Below, one piece after another: positions 6,872-14,029 of a DNA stretch of 15,427 nt. Origin of the DNA: PBB1 sp043749095 (GTDB lineage: Bacteria; Pseudomonadota; Gammaproteobacteria; Burkholderiales; Burkholderiaceae_C). A program made the position numbers and the translations under genes. Positions within the stretch are counted from its first letter, which is position 1. Each line of letters opens with the position of its first letter. The stretch lies in assembly GCA_043749095.1 (NCBI GenBank), contig JAYVEB010000095.1:1-15427 (forward strand), written 5' to 3'. The notes under the pieces were generated by a model. The model was not told where the DNA came from. It saw only the letters and a list, made by a program, of their open reading frames with translations, and searched no databases.

Positions 6872-7984
6872 ATGAACGATTACCTGTTGTGGGGCGCTGG
6901 TGCGGCGCTGCTGGTGTTGCTGCTGGTCGTGCAGCTGATCCTGCGGCGTGCGCGGCGGCCGGTGGCCCGAAACGAGCGTGCCGACCGGAGCGCAGGGCGC
7001 GCCTCGTCGCCGCCGTCGCGCAGCGCCTCCGAGCTCGACACCGTCAGCGATGTCCATGCGCTGGACCCGGCGCGGCCGTCGTCCAGCGAAGACGCCAGGC
7101 TGCGCGCCGAGCGCGAGGCCGCCGAGCAGGCCGCCCGCGCCGAAGCTGACCGCGAAGCCGCAGAGTGGGAGGCGCGGCTGATCGCGCAGCAGCGCGCAGA
7201 CGAAGACCGTGAGCGTGACTTTGTGGCCACCGAGCAGCCGGCTGACCAGTTCGTTGCGCCGCCACCAGCGACGCCCGAGCCGGCCCCCGAAGTCGACGAG
7301 CAGGTGGCACTTGAAGCCCTGGCCCGCGAGGCTGCCGAATGGGAGGCCCGCCTCGCCGCGCAGCAACTCGCCGATGCCGAGCGCGAGCGTCAGCGTGCCG
7401 CGGCCGAGATCGATCGGGGGGCCGCCGAAGCCGCTGCCGAGCATGTTGCCGCAGCCGCTGCCGCTGCCGAGGCGCAGGCGCAGGCCGCGGCGAACGTGCA
7501 GGCTGCCGACCCGGCTGCGTTCCATTTCACGCTCGAGCCCGAACCTGCGCCCGACACCGCACCCGCGCCGGAACCGCCCTGCGTCCTTGCCACCCGCACA
7601 CCGGAGCAGTGCCTGGTGATGATCGCCGACGACTCGAAGGTGGTCCGCATCAAGACCAGCCGGCTGCTGGCCAAGCACCTGTACCGGGTGTCGCTGGCCG
7701 AAGACGGCCTCGATGCGGCGCGGCAGATCGAGCTCGACCTGCCCGACGTGCTGATCACCGATGTCGAGATGCCCGGCATGGACGGCTTCGAGCTGACGCG
7801 TCAGGTGCGCGGCAACCCGCGCACCGCACACATCCCGATCGTGATGATCACCGCCGACGACGTGAAGCACCGTGCCGATGCGCTCGAAGCCGGGGTCAGC
7901 GTGCTGCTCAGCAAGCCCTACCCGGAAGACCAGCTGCTGTCCTACCTGCAATCGACGCTGACCCGCGCGGCGGCAGCGCCCTGA
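6872..7984 (+). CDS. Membrane-anchored CheY-like receiver protein with long Ala/Glu-rich helical spacer
   Basis: The protein has 370 residues from the ATG at 6872; GGATGGGGGG lies about ten bases upstream. An in-frame ATG at 6854 preceded by AAGGGG would add six residues and cannot be excluded. Residues 6-25 form a single membrane helix followed by Arg-rich residues, so the bulk should face the cytoplasm. Residues about 75-215 are very rich in Ala, Glu, Arg and Gln and should form a long helix or coiled coil, interrupted by a Pro-rich patch near 125-140. A Pro/Glu linker leads to a C-terminal receiver domain (about 248-368). It has acidic residues D253 and D254, phospho-acceptor D297 in TDVEMPGMDG, T327 and K348 (SKPYP). 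No output domain follows. A histidine kinase partner is expected but not encoded here. The role could be in type IV pilus, chemotaxis or polar localisation; this is not resolved. Confidence 0.9.
   Translation: MNDYLLWGAGAALLVLLLVVQLILRRARRPVARNERADRSAGRASSPPSRSASELDTVSDVHALDPARPSSSEDARLRAEREAAEQAARAEADREAAEWEARLIAQQRADEDRERDFVATEQPADQFVAPPPATPEPAPEVDEQVALEALAREAAEWEARLAAQQLADAERERQRAAAEIDRGAAEAAAEHVAAAAAAAEAQAQAAANVQAADPAAFHFTLEPEPAPDTAPAPEPPCVLATRTPEQCLVMIADDSKVVRIKTSRLLAKHLYRVSLAEDGLDAARQIELDLPDVLITDVEMPGMDGFELTRQVRGNPRTAHIPIVMITADDVKHRADALEAGVSVLLSKPYPEDQLLSYLQSTLTRAAAAP
7151..7390 (+). repeat. Internal duplication of a 22-residue helical segment
   Basis: Residues 94-115 (bases 7151-7216) and 152-173 (bases 7325-7390) of the receiver protein both begin REAAEWEARL and end RER. 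They match at 18 of 22 residues. Many of the shared residues use different codons, so the copies are old or held similar by selection on the protein. They frame a Pro-rich hinge. Confidence 0.75.
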
Positions 7985-7994
7985 CCCTCATCGC

Positions 7995-8573
7995 TCACGA
8001 CCAGAAGCTCAGCACCTCCTCGGGCGACGGCTTGCCGTGTTTGGCGCGGCGGTCCAGCGACGGGGTGCCGATCGCGATCCAGCCGACCAGCGTCTCGCCG
8101 GCTTCGCAGAAGGCCGAGGCCAGCAGCGGCGAGCGCGCTTTCGCGCCGCTCAACATCTTCGCGCCATAACCCAGCGCCTGCGTGGCCAGCAGCAGGTGCG
8201 CGATGGCGCCGCCGATGCAGGCCCATTGCTCATGCGCGGGCACCTGGGGGTGGCCCAGGTCGATCCGGGCGATCACTGCCAGCGTCACCGGTACCTTCAA
8301 CGCGCGCTCGTGGTCCAGCGCAGCGCCCTCGGCATCCTTGCCAGCGGCCCGCGCCGCCTGTTCGAACAGCGAGGCCATTCGCGGCCGTGCGCCGCCTCGA
8401 ACCGCGCGAAACCGGAACGGCACCAGCGCCGCATGGTCGGGCGCGCGCAAGGCCGCTTCGGCGAGCATCAACAGCTCGGCGTCGCTCGGGCCGGGTTCGA
8501 CCAGGTAGCGCGGGCCGGTCGAATGACGGTCGAGCAGGGCGTGCAGAACGGGGTTCGGGTCGGCGTTGTTCAT
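7995..8573 (-). CDS. YdjA-type NAD(P)H nitroreductase
   Basis: The protein has 192 residues and fits the FMN-binding nitroreductase fold, in the small single-domain YdjA branch. Visible features are RHS at 16-18, where the family has an RRS-type FMN phosphate contact, the APDH motif at 44-47 followed by PFRF, and a C-terminal GWIAIGTP. The natural substrate of YdjA proteins is not known. The ATG at 8573 lies two bases after the stop of the upstream permease. An ATG at 8591 (MAEPLT), with GAGG just before it, overlaps the permease and is an alternative start. It is the last gene of the transporter operon and converges with the receiver gene, leaving a 10-base gap. In E. coli, ydjA sits beside selD, which makes a link to selenium metabolism plausible here. 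Confidence 0.9.
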   Translation of the reverse strand: MNNADPNPVLHALLDRHSTGPRYLVEPGPSDAELLMLAEAALRAPDHAALVPFRFRAVRGGARPRMASLFEQAARAAGKDAEGAALDHERALKVPVTLAVIARIDLGHPQVPAHEQWACIGGAIAHLLLATQALGYGAKMLSGAKARSPLLASAFCEAGETLVGWIAIGTPSLDRRAKHGKPSPEEVLSFWS

Positions 8574-8575
8574 GG

Positions 8576-9394
8576 TCAGCGGTTCAGCCATCGCCTCGCA
8601 GCGTACGACAGCGCATCGACCAGCGCCACCAGCGACATCATCGCCAGCAGCACGGTGCAGCTCTCGTGCATCTGGAACAGCCCGAGGTGGTAGGACAGCA
8701 TCTGCCCCAGCCCGCCGGCACCGACCACGCCCAGCACCGCGGCGGCGCGGATGTTGTTCTCCCAGCGGTACAGCGTGTACGAGATGACCTGCGGCCAGAT
8801 CTGTGGCAGCGTCGCAAACAGGAACACCCGCAGCCGCCCGACGCCGCGCACGCGCAGTGCGAAAGCGGGCTCGGGAGGCGCGTTCTCGATGCTCTCGGCG
8901 AACAGCCGGCCGAGCACGCCACTGGTGTGCAGCGCCAGTGCCAGCGTGCCGGAAAACGGCCCGAGGCCGGCGGCGATCAGCAGCAGCACCGCCCACACCA
9001 GCTCGGGCACCGAGCGCAGCACGTTCAGCGCAGTGCGGGTCGCGCCACGCAGCAGCGGCGTGGTGACCGCGCGCCGGCCATCGTGACCGCGCGCGCTGGC
9101 GCCGAGCGACAGCGCCAGGCCACCGAGCGCGGCGAGCAGCGTGCCGAGCAGTGACATCGCGAGCGTTTCCAGCGTGCCATCGAGTGTGCGACGCAGGAAG
9201 GCCGGTGCAGTCTCCGGCGGGAAGAAGCTGCTGGCGAATTTGCCCATCGCCCGCCGTGCGTCGGGCGACAGGAAATCGGCCCCATGCAGGTCGAGCGTCG
9301 CGAAGCTGGCCACCACCAGCGCGGCAATGCCGATACCGATCCAGCGCGCGGCACGGCGCGCGGGCGGCGGTGTCGGGAAGGTCGATGTGGTCAT
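8576..9394 (-). CDS. phnE: PhnE-like ABC transporter permease (second of two)
   Basis: This is a 272-residue inner-membrane permease of the phosphonate/phosphite (PhnE) type. It has an N-terminal membrane helix (about 17-34), a periplasmic stretch, then several further helices. RSVPELVWAVLLL is followed by a glycine-rich GLGPFSGTLAL and the coupling region GVLGRLFAESIE. The C-terminal half contains YRWENNIRAAAVLG and VGAGGLGQ, which are typical of this family. It is clearly related to the neighbouring permease and probably forms a heterodimer with it. Its ATG overlaps the stop of that gene in an ATGA arrangement, a sign of coupled translation. The symbol gives family membership, not a proven phosphonate substrate. 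Confidence 0.93.
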   Translation of the reverse strand: MTTSTFPTPPPARRAARWIGIGIAALVVASFATLDLHGADFLSPDARRAMGKFASSFFPPETAPAFLRRTLDGTLETLAMSLLGTLLAALGGLALSLGASARGHDGRRAVTTPLLRGATRTALNVLRSVPELVWAVLLLIAAGLGPFSGTLALALHTSGVLGRLFAESIENAPPEPAFALRVRGVGRLRVFLFATLPQIWPQVISYTLYRWENNIRAAAVLGVVGAGGLGQMLSYHLGLFQMHESCTVLLAMMSLVALVDALSYAARRWLNR

Positions 9395-10242
9395 GCCATG
9401 GTCTTTCGCAGCACCGCGCTGACGCGGTCCGACAGCGCGACCAACGCGATGAACACGGCCAGGACGCTGCTGACCTCACCGCCCGAGAACATCTTCGCCG
9501 CGCTGTCGAGCAACTGCCCCAACCCGCCAGCGCCGACGAAGCCCAGCACCACCGAGGCGCGGATCGCGCATTCCCAGCGGTAGACGGTGTAGCTGACCAG
9601 CTCGGAAGCGCATTGCGGCAGCGTGCCGAACAGCAGTGCCTGCAGCCGGCCACTGCCGTTGCGCAGCAGCGCCTGCGTCGGGGCAGGATCGCTGCTTTCC
9701 AGGATCTCGGCGTAGACCTTGCCCAGCATGCCGCCGTAGGCGATGCCGATCGCCAGTACGCCGGCTGTCGGGCCCAGGCCGACGACGCGCACGAACAGCA
9801 GCGCCCAGACCAGTTCGGGCACCGAGCGCAGCACCACCATCGTCCAGCGCAGCAGTGTACGCACCGCGAACGGCAACAGGCTCATCGATTGAGCCAGTGC
9901 ACTGACCGACAGCCGTGCAGTCGAGCCGAGCGCCAGCGGCACGGCGATCAGCCACGCCAGCGTCATGCCGGCGGTGGCGATGGCAATGGTGCGCCAGGTT
10001 TCGCGCAACAGCAGCACCAGGAACTCGGCGTCCATCCGTGGCGGCACGAAGCTGGCCAGGAAGTGACCGGTCGAGCGCAGGCTGCGCGCATCGAGCAGCA
10101 CCCAGGGCTTGAACTCGGTCAGCACCGCCAGCGGCCACAGCAGCACGGCGAGCAGCAGCACGCTGGCCCAGCGGGCGGACCGTGCCGGGTCGCTGTTGAC
10201 AGGCATCGGCTTCGCGATCGATGGCGATTCGGTCAGGCTCAT
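9391..10242 (-). CDS. phnE: PhnE-like ABC transporter permease (first of two)
   Basis: The protein has 283 residues from the ATG at 10242, which is preceded by AAGGA with seven bases between. The frame stays open further upstream, but that part overlaps the ATPase gene and reads as Arg-rich shadow. A membrane helix lies at about 26-42, followed by a periplasmic stretch and the permease core. RSVPELVWALLF, GGMLGKVYAEILE, YRWECAIRASVVLG and VGAGGLGQLL match the second permease position for position. This shows an ancient duplication. Together they should form the membrane channel, with the PhnC-like protein as the motor. The gene follows the ATPase gene after 31 bases and overlaps the next permease by 4. 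Confidence 0.93.
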   Translation of the reverse strand: MSLTESPSIAKPMPVNSDPARSARWASVLLLAVLLWPLAVLTEFKPWVLLDARSLRSTGHFLASFVPPRMDAEFLVLLLRETWRTIAIATAGMTLAWLIAVPLALGSTARLSVSALAQSMSLLPFAVRTLLRWTMVVLRSVPELVWALLFVRVVGLGPTAGVLAIGIAYGGMLGKVYAEILESSDPAPTQALLRNGSGRLQALLFGTLPQCASELVSYTVYRWECAIRASVVLGFVGAGGLGQLLDSAAKMFSGGEVSSVLAVFIALVALSDRVSAVLRKTMA

Positions 10243-10249
10243 ACCCGGG

Positions 10250-10254
10250 TCCTT
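10250..10254 (-). promoter_or_regulatory. Ribosome binding site for first permease
   Basis: AAGGA on the minus strand, seven bases before the ATG at 10242. It favours this start over the longer open frame that runs into the ATPase gene. Confidence 0.6.
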
Positions 10255-10273
10255 GTCAGCCGAACGATCGCCA

Positions 10274-11089
10274 TCAGCGGCAGACGATCTTCGGCCGTGC
10301 GGCTCGCACGCCGTCGTCGCGCGCGACCGGTTCCTCCGCCAGGCCGCGCGTGCCGTACAACGCGCTGACCTGCGCATCGGTGAACGCCGATGCCGCACCG
10401 TCGTAGACGATCACGCCATCACGCAGCGCGACGATGCGCGGGAAGCGGCGCCGCGCCACCTCGACCTGGTGCAGCGTGCACACCAGCGTGCGATCGGCGC
10501 TGCGGGCGGCTGCGGTCAGGCATTCCATCACCTGCTCGGCGCGGGCCGGGTCGAGTGCCGACAGCGGCTCGTCGATCAGCCAAAGATCGGCCTCGGCGAC
10601 CAGCGCACGCGCCAGCCCGACGCGCTGGCGTTCGCCGCCGGACAGCCGATCGACGCGTTCCCAAAGCTTGTCGCCGAGGTCCACCGCGGCCAATGCGGTG
10701 TGTGCCAGCGCCGCTTCGCGTGGGCTCCACAGGGTGCGCAAGCTGGCCCACAGCGACTGCGCGGGCAATCGACCGGCCAGCACCGCGGTGACCACGCGCT
10801 GCCGCGGGGGCAGCGGTGGCACCTGCGGCGCGAGGAACAGCCGGCCACGCAGCCGTTGGCGCGCGCCTGTGGACAGCGTCCACGGGTCCGCACCGAACAG
10901 CGTCAGCGTGCCCGCGAGCGGCGGCACCGCGCAGGCCAGCGCCTGCAGCAGGCTGGTCTTGCCGGCGCCCGACGAGCCGATCAGCGCGAGCTGCTCGCCG
11001 CGCTGGATGTCGAGCGACAGCCCATGCAGCACCTCGATGGTGGCCCCTGGCGCGGCGGCTGCGCGCAGATCGCGCAGCGAGACGATCAC
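10274..11089 (-). CDS. phnC: PhnC-like ABC transporter ATP-binding protein
   Basis: The protein has 271 residues and a GTG start. The GTG overlaps the stop of the binding-protein gene (GTGA), so the two are probably translated in coupling. All nucleotide-binding motifs are present: Walker A GSSGAGKT at 38-45, Q-loop Q89, signature LSGGERQ at 149-155, Walker B LWLIDEP with D173 and E174, the D-loop SALD, and switch histidine H207. The length fits the PhnC branch. It would power import through the two permeases encoded next. The C-terminal 40 residues are Arg-rich and poorly typical. The same frame is open far upstream of the GTG, but that part is antisense-like shadow inside the binding-protein gene. 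Confidence 0.92.
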   Translation of the reverse strand: MIVSLRDLRAAAAPGATIEVLHGLSLDIQRGEQLALIGSSGAGKTSLLQALACAVPPLAGTLTLFGADPWTLSTGARQRLRGRLFLAPQVPPLPPRQRVVTAVLAGRLPAQSLWASLRTLWSPREAALAHTALAAVDLGDKLWERVDRLSGGERQRVGLARALVAEADLWLIDEPLSALDPARAEQVMECLTAAARSADRTLVCTLHQVEVARRRFPRIVALRDGVIVYDGAASAFTDAQVSALYGTRGLAEEPVARDDGVRAARPKIVCR

Positions 11090-11964
11090 TTCAGCAGACC
11101 GGCGTTCTCGGCGGCCGCACGGATGCCGGTGTAGTTCTCGGCCTTGGTCGGGATGAAGCGCGTTGCGCGTTGCAGGCCGAGGATTTCCTTGCCTTGCGGC
11201 GTGCTGGCATCGAGCGCCAGGAAGGCCTGCTGCAGCTTGTTGCGCAACTCGGCCGGCATGTCTGCATGCACCGTCCAGTTGTAGTCGTAGTACGGCGGCG
11301 TCGTGTAGAACACCTTGACCACCGCCGGGTCGACCTTCTTGTCGGCGACGAACTTGTCCCATACCGAGATGTTCAGCGCGCCGGCATCGACCTTGCCACT
11401 GGCCACCGCGGCGATCGTCGCGTCGTGCGCGCCGGAGAAGCTGATGCGCTTCAGGTCGAGGTCGGGGTTGATCTTGGCGGCCAGCAGGTAGCTGCGTGGC
11501 ATCAGGTGGCCCGAGGTGCTCGATGCCGAGCCGAAGCTGAGTGTCTTGCCCTTCAGGTCTTCGAGTTTGTTGATGCCGCTGTTGGCATCGGTGATGAAGA
11601 CGGAACGGAATTTCTCGTCTTCCTCGCGCTGCACCAGCGGGATCACCTTGCCCTCCGACCGCACGCTGGCCTGTACGAAGGTGAAGCCGCCGAACCAGGC
11701 CAGGTCGACCTTCTTGTTGACCAGGGCCTCGACGGCTGCGGCGTAATCGGTCACCGGCGTCCATTCGACCTTCATGCCGAGCTTCGCTTCCAGGTAAGCG
11801 CCGAGCGGCGCGAACTTGCGCGCGAGTTCGGTCGGCGCCTCGTCAGGGATCGCGGTGACGCGCAACACCTGCTGCGCGTGGGCGGCAACGGTCAGCGTGG
11901 CAGCAGCGGCGATCAGGCCGAGCGAGCGCGCCCAACGGGCGACGCGGTAGAGGGTGGGGTTCAT
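11086..11964 (-). CDS. PhnD-like periplasmic binding protein, probable selenate/oxyanion subgroup
   Basis: The protein has 292 residues from the ATG at 11964, with AGGAG eight bases upstream. Residues 1-30 are a signal peptide ending AHA, with QQ as the likely mature start, so it is a soluble periplasmic protein. The fold is that of the phosphate/phosphite/phosphonate-binding (PhnD) family. The mature start VLRVTAIPDEAPTEL, then TPVTDYAAAVEAL, WFGGFTFVQA, SFGSASSTSGHLMPR, FSGAHDATIAAV and YYDYNW resemble what I recall of proteins labelled putative selenate ABC transporter binding proteins. That subgroup name comes from genome context with selenium genes and has little direct biochemistry. It is the first gene of a five-gene operon with an ATPase, two permeases and a YdjA-type nitroreductase. 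Phosphonate or phosphite binding remains possible. Confidence 0.92.
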   Translation of the reverse strand: MNPTLYRVARWARSLGLIAAAATLTVAAHAQQVLRVTAIPDEAPTELARKFAPLGAYLEAKLGMKVEWTPVTDYAAAVEALVNKKVDLAWFGGFTFVQASVRSEGKVIPLVQREEDEKFRSVFITDANSGINKLEDLKGKTLSFGSASSTSGHLMPRSYLLAAKINPDLDLKRISFSGAHDATIAAVASGKVDAGALNISVWDKFVADKKVDPAVVKVFYTTPPYYDYNWTVHADMPAELRNKLQQAFLALDASTPQGKEILGLQRATRFIPTKAENYTGIRAAAENAGLLK

Positions 11965-12169
11965 GGAAAAAGCTCCTGGCAGGGGGTGACAACGCACCGT
12001 TTGGACAAGCCCCGGAGGTTAACGGCGTTGCGGCGACAGGGTTTGAGATCACAACACCAGCGTGCGCCGGCCGGGGCCGCAGGCGCAGTCTGCGTACTTC
12101 TCGCAACAAAGGACTGTCAACGGGGCTGTGGGGTGATCGCGTTATTGAGTCAACCGAAGGAGTGATCCC
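11965..12169. promoter_or_regulatory. Divergent intergenic region between transporter operon and PXPV gene
   Basis: This stretch of 205 bases carries no gene I can support. It must hold the promoters for the minus-strand transporter operon and the plus-strand small secreted protein. A near-palindrome TTGAGATCACAA lies at 12043-12054, with one mismatched pair, and could be a regulator site. I could not identify convincing -35/-10 pairs. Good ribosome sites flank it: AGGAG at 11973-11977 (minus) and AAGGAG at 12157-12162 (plus). Confidence 0.4.
11973..11977 (-). promoter_or_regulatory. Ribosome binding site for the PhnD-like gene
   Basis: AGGAG on the minus strand, eight bases before the ATG at 11964. 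It decides this start over the in-frame ATG at 11997, which would add eleven residues ahead of the signal peptide. Confidence 0.7.
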
Positions 12170-12538
12170 ATGAAGCGTTTGATGGTGGTATTTGCAGCGA
12201 CCTTGGCCACGATCGGCTCGGGCGCAGCACAGGCGGGGGCCCATTGGTCGATTGGCATCGAGATCGCGCCGCCAGTTTTCTACGCCCCGGTGCCGGTGTA
12301 CGTGCCGGCCCCCGTTTACACCCCGCCCCCGGTCTATTACGAGCCGCGCATGATTTATCAGGCGCCACGTCTGTACCAACCCGCACCCGTCTACTACGAC
12401 CCGCCCCAGTATTACCAGGGTCCGACCATCATTTACGCCCCACCGGTGTATGAGCGCAGAGGTTGGTATGGACATCGTCGTGACCATCACCATGAGTGGG
12501 ACGACGACCGGTACGAGCATCGCGGCGATAGAGATTGA
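12170..12538 (+). CDS. Small secreted Pro/Tyr-rich PXPV-type protein
   Basis: The protein has 122 residues, with AAGGAG seven bases before the ATG. Residues 1-22 form a signal peptide ending AQA, so it is exported. Residues 33-93 are dominated by Pro, Tyr and Val, with repeated APV, PPV and PAPVYY units of the kind collected in the PXPV repeat family. Residues 94-122 are rich in His, Asp and Arg, including DHHHEWDDD, and could bind metal ions. Such small proteins are common in Burkholderiales and have no established function; an envelope or matrix role is only a guess. It stands alone on the plus strand between a divergent transporter operon and a convergent MFS gene. Confidence 0.88.
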   Translation: MKRLMVVFAATLATIGSGAAQAGAHWSIGIEIAPPVFYAPVPVYVPAPVYTPPPVYYEPRMIYQAPRLYQPAPVYYDPPQYYQGPTIIYAPPVYERRGWYGHRRDHHHEWDDDRYEHRGDRD

Positions 12539-12615
12539 GTTTGCCAAGGCCGGATCGGATGCGATGGGCAAATCTCCTCGTCTTGCTGGACGATGACAGT
12601 TGATTGAATATTGCT

Positions 12616-13863
12616 CTATGAGCGCCGGTTCTTCGCCCCGTCGGAGAGTGCTTGGTGACGCCATGCGAGGCCGCCCAAGGCGGCGACGCTGAAAGCCGCC
12701 CCGGCCCAGAACGTGGACGAGGCGCCGAGCCGGTCCCACAGCAATCCCGCGAGACCACTGGCCACCAGCATTGCCACCCCGCTGACGAGGTTGAAGAACC
12801 CGTAGGCCGTCCCGCGCAGGTCGGCCGGTGCGGTGTCGGCCACCATCGCCGCCAACAAGCCTTGGGTCATGCCCATGTGCACGCCCCACAGGCCCACACC
12901 GACCAGCAGCGTGGGCCAAGCGGTGCCGCTGGCCAGCACGAGATCGGCCGCAATCAGCACGGCGAGCCCCAGCGCCAGCAAGCTGCCGTGAGGCATGCGG
13001 TCTGACAGCTTTCCGAAGGGATAAGCCGAGGCGGCATAGACCAGGTTCATTGCCACCATCACCAATGGGACCAATGCGACCGGGATCCCGCCCTGCTGCG
13101 CTCGCAAGACCAGAAAGGCCTCGCTGAAGCGCGCCAGGGTGAACACCGCGCCGATGATCACGACCCACCAGTAAGGCCGGCTCAGTCGCGAAAGATTCGC
13201 GCGGGTGATGGGATTCCTTCTGCGTGCAATGTCTTGGCGTGCGGGTTCGTGCACACCGATCAGTAGCAAGGCCACCGCCATCAGGCCGGGCCACACCGCC
13301 ACCCAGAACACGGCCCGGAAGTCATTGGCCCACAGCAGCATCAATCCGACCGCGATCAGCGGACCGAGAAATGCACCGATGGTGTCGAGCGACTGCCGAA
13401 GGCCGAAGGCAGCACCGCGGATCTGCGGTGGCGTGATGTCGGCCACCAGCGCATCCCGGGGTGCGCCGCGGATGCCTTTGCCCACCCGATCGAGCAGACG
13501 CGCGGTGAGCACCACGCCGGCCGTCGGCGCCACGGCGAACAAGGGCTTGGTAAGCGCGCCCAAGGCGTAGCCGAACAGCGCCAGTCCCTTGCGCCGGCCC
13601 AGGTAGTCGCTCAGGACGCCTGAGAACACCTTGACGATCAACGCCGTCGACTCGGCCAGGCCTTCGATCAGGCCGATGGTGAAGGCGCTGGCGCCGAGGG
13701 TGGTCACCATGAACAGCGGCAGCAGGCTGTGGACCATCTCCGACGAGATGTCCATCAACAGGCTGACGAACCCCAGCACCCAGACGCCGGCTGGAATCTG
13801 GCGCAGGCCCGCCTTGACGGAAGGAGGCCCTGGCAGCGGCGGATGGATTGGCTCAGCGGGCAT
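12616..13863 (-). CDS. Major facilitator superfamily transporter
   Basis: This 415-residue inner-membrane protein has about twelve hydrophobic segments in two halves, the usual MFS layout. The first half contains SDYLGRRKG, the loop 2-3 signature (G-x-L-[SA]-D-x-x-G-R-[RK]-[RK] type). It is followed by LLDRVGKGIRGAPRDALVAD, and the second half has the matching GKLSDRMPHG. The N-terminal MDISSEMVHSLLPLF is typical of a widely distributed, uncharacterised MFS branch. I cannot assign a substrate, and drug or metabolite efflux is only the general expectation. The ATG at 13863 has no clear ribosome site, so the exact start is less sure. It converges with the PXPV gene (77-base gap) and follows the terminator of the DUF5666 gene, so it is probably transcribed on its own. 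Confidence 0.93.
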   Translation of the reverse strand: MPAEPIHPPLPGPPSVKAGLRQIPAGVWVLGFVSLLMDISSEMVHSLLPLFMVTTLGASAFTIGLIEGLAESTALIVKVFSGVLSDYLGRRKGLALFGYALGALTKPLFAVAPTAGVVLTARLLDRVGKGIRGAPRDALVADITPPQIRGAAFGLRQSLDTIGAFLGPLIAVGLMLLWANDFRAVFWVAVWPGLMAVALLLIGVHEPARQDIARRRNPITRANLSRLSRPYWWVVIIGAVFTLARFSEAFLVLRAQQGGIPVALVPLVMVAMNLVYAASAYPFGKLSDRMPHGSLLALGLAVLIAADLVLASGTAWPTLLVGVGLWGVHMGMTQGLLAAMVADTAPADLRGTAYGFFNLVSGVAMLVASGLAGLLWDRLGASSTFWAGAAFSVAALGGLAWRHQALSDGAKNRRS

Positions 13864-13900
13864 ATCGGATGCGACGAAGCGGGCGGCAAATGCCCCGGCG

Positions 13901-13913
13901 TTTCACCTTGAAA
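13901..13913. promoter_or_regulatory. Small perfect inverted repeat upstream of the MFS gene
   Basis: TTTCA-CCT-TGAAA has a perfect 5-bp pair of arms and lies about 40 bases before the MFS start. Its place fits an operator or a site near a promoter. The arms are short enough to occur by chance. Confidence 0.25.
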
Positions 13914-13965
13914 TCGGCTCGATGTCTTGCGCGCAGTGTCGTGCAGAAATCACGAACCGCACAGC

Positions 13966-13998
13966 AAAAAGGCCAGCGCATGAACTTCAGCGCTGGCC
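13966..13998 (-). terminator. Rho-independent terminator of the DUF5666 lipoprotein gene
   Basis: GGCCAGCGC (13971-13979) and GCGCTGGCC (13990-13998) form a perfect 9-bp GC-rich stem with a 10-base loop. On the minus strand the stem is followed by five T residues (the A run at 13966-13970). It lies 32 bases after the stop codon at 14030-14032 and separates that gene from the MFS gene. Confidence 0.85.
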
Positions 13999-14015
13999 CG
14001 TTCGGTCATCGTGAT

Positions 14016-14027
14016 TGACTGCAGTCA
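14016..14027. repeat. Perfect 12-bp palindrome just after the DUF5666 stop codon
   Basis: TGACTGCAGTCA is a perfect palindrome between the stop codon and the terminator hairpin. It may be a protein site or chance; nothing else points to a role. Confidence 0.3.
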
Positions 14028-14029
14028 GT

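Noticed and set aside
6311..7951. 546-codon open frame on the minus strand
   Set aside because: Crosses the divergent intergenic region, runs antisense to the receiver gene and out of frame in the fusion gene; no domain seen.
9151..10368. 405-codon open frame on the plus strand
   Set aside because: Antisense to both permease genes, whose membrane motifs are unmistakable; the product is Arg/Gln/His-rich shadow.
7995..11964. Calling the operon a phosphonate uptake and degradation locus
   Set aside because: Only the transporter family supports it; no C-P lyase, phosphonatase or phosphite dehydrogenase gene is present, and the YdjA neighbour fits selenium better.
10816..12165. 449-codon open frame on the plus strand
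   Set aside because: Antisense to the ATPase and binding-protein genes and without motifs; the real genes have start sites, motifs and operon overlaps.
12541..12573. Possible terminator between the PXPV and MFS genes (TTTGCC...GGCAAA)
   Set aside because: Only a 6-bp stem with a 21-base loop and no T run; too weak to call.
11843..13294. 483-codon open frame on the minus strand
   Set aside because: Reads the MFS gene and the binding-protein gene out of frame and runs antisense through the PXPV gene.
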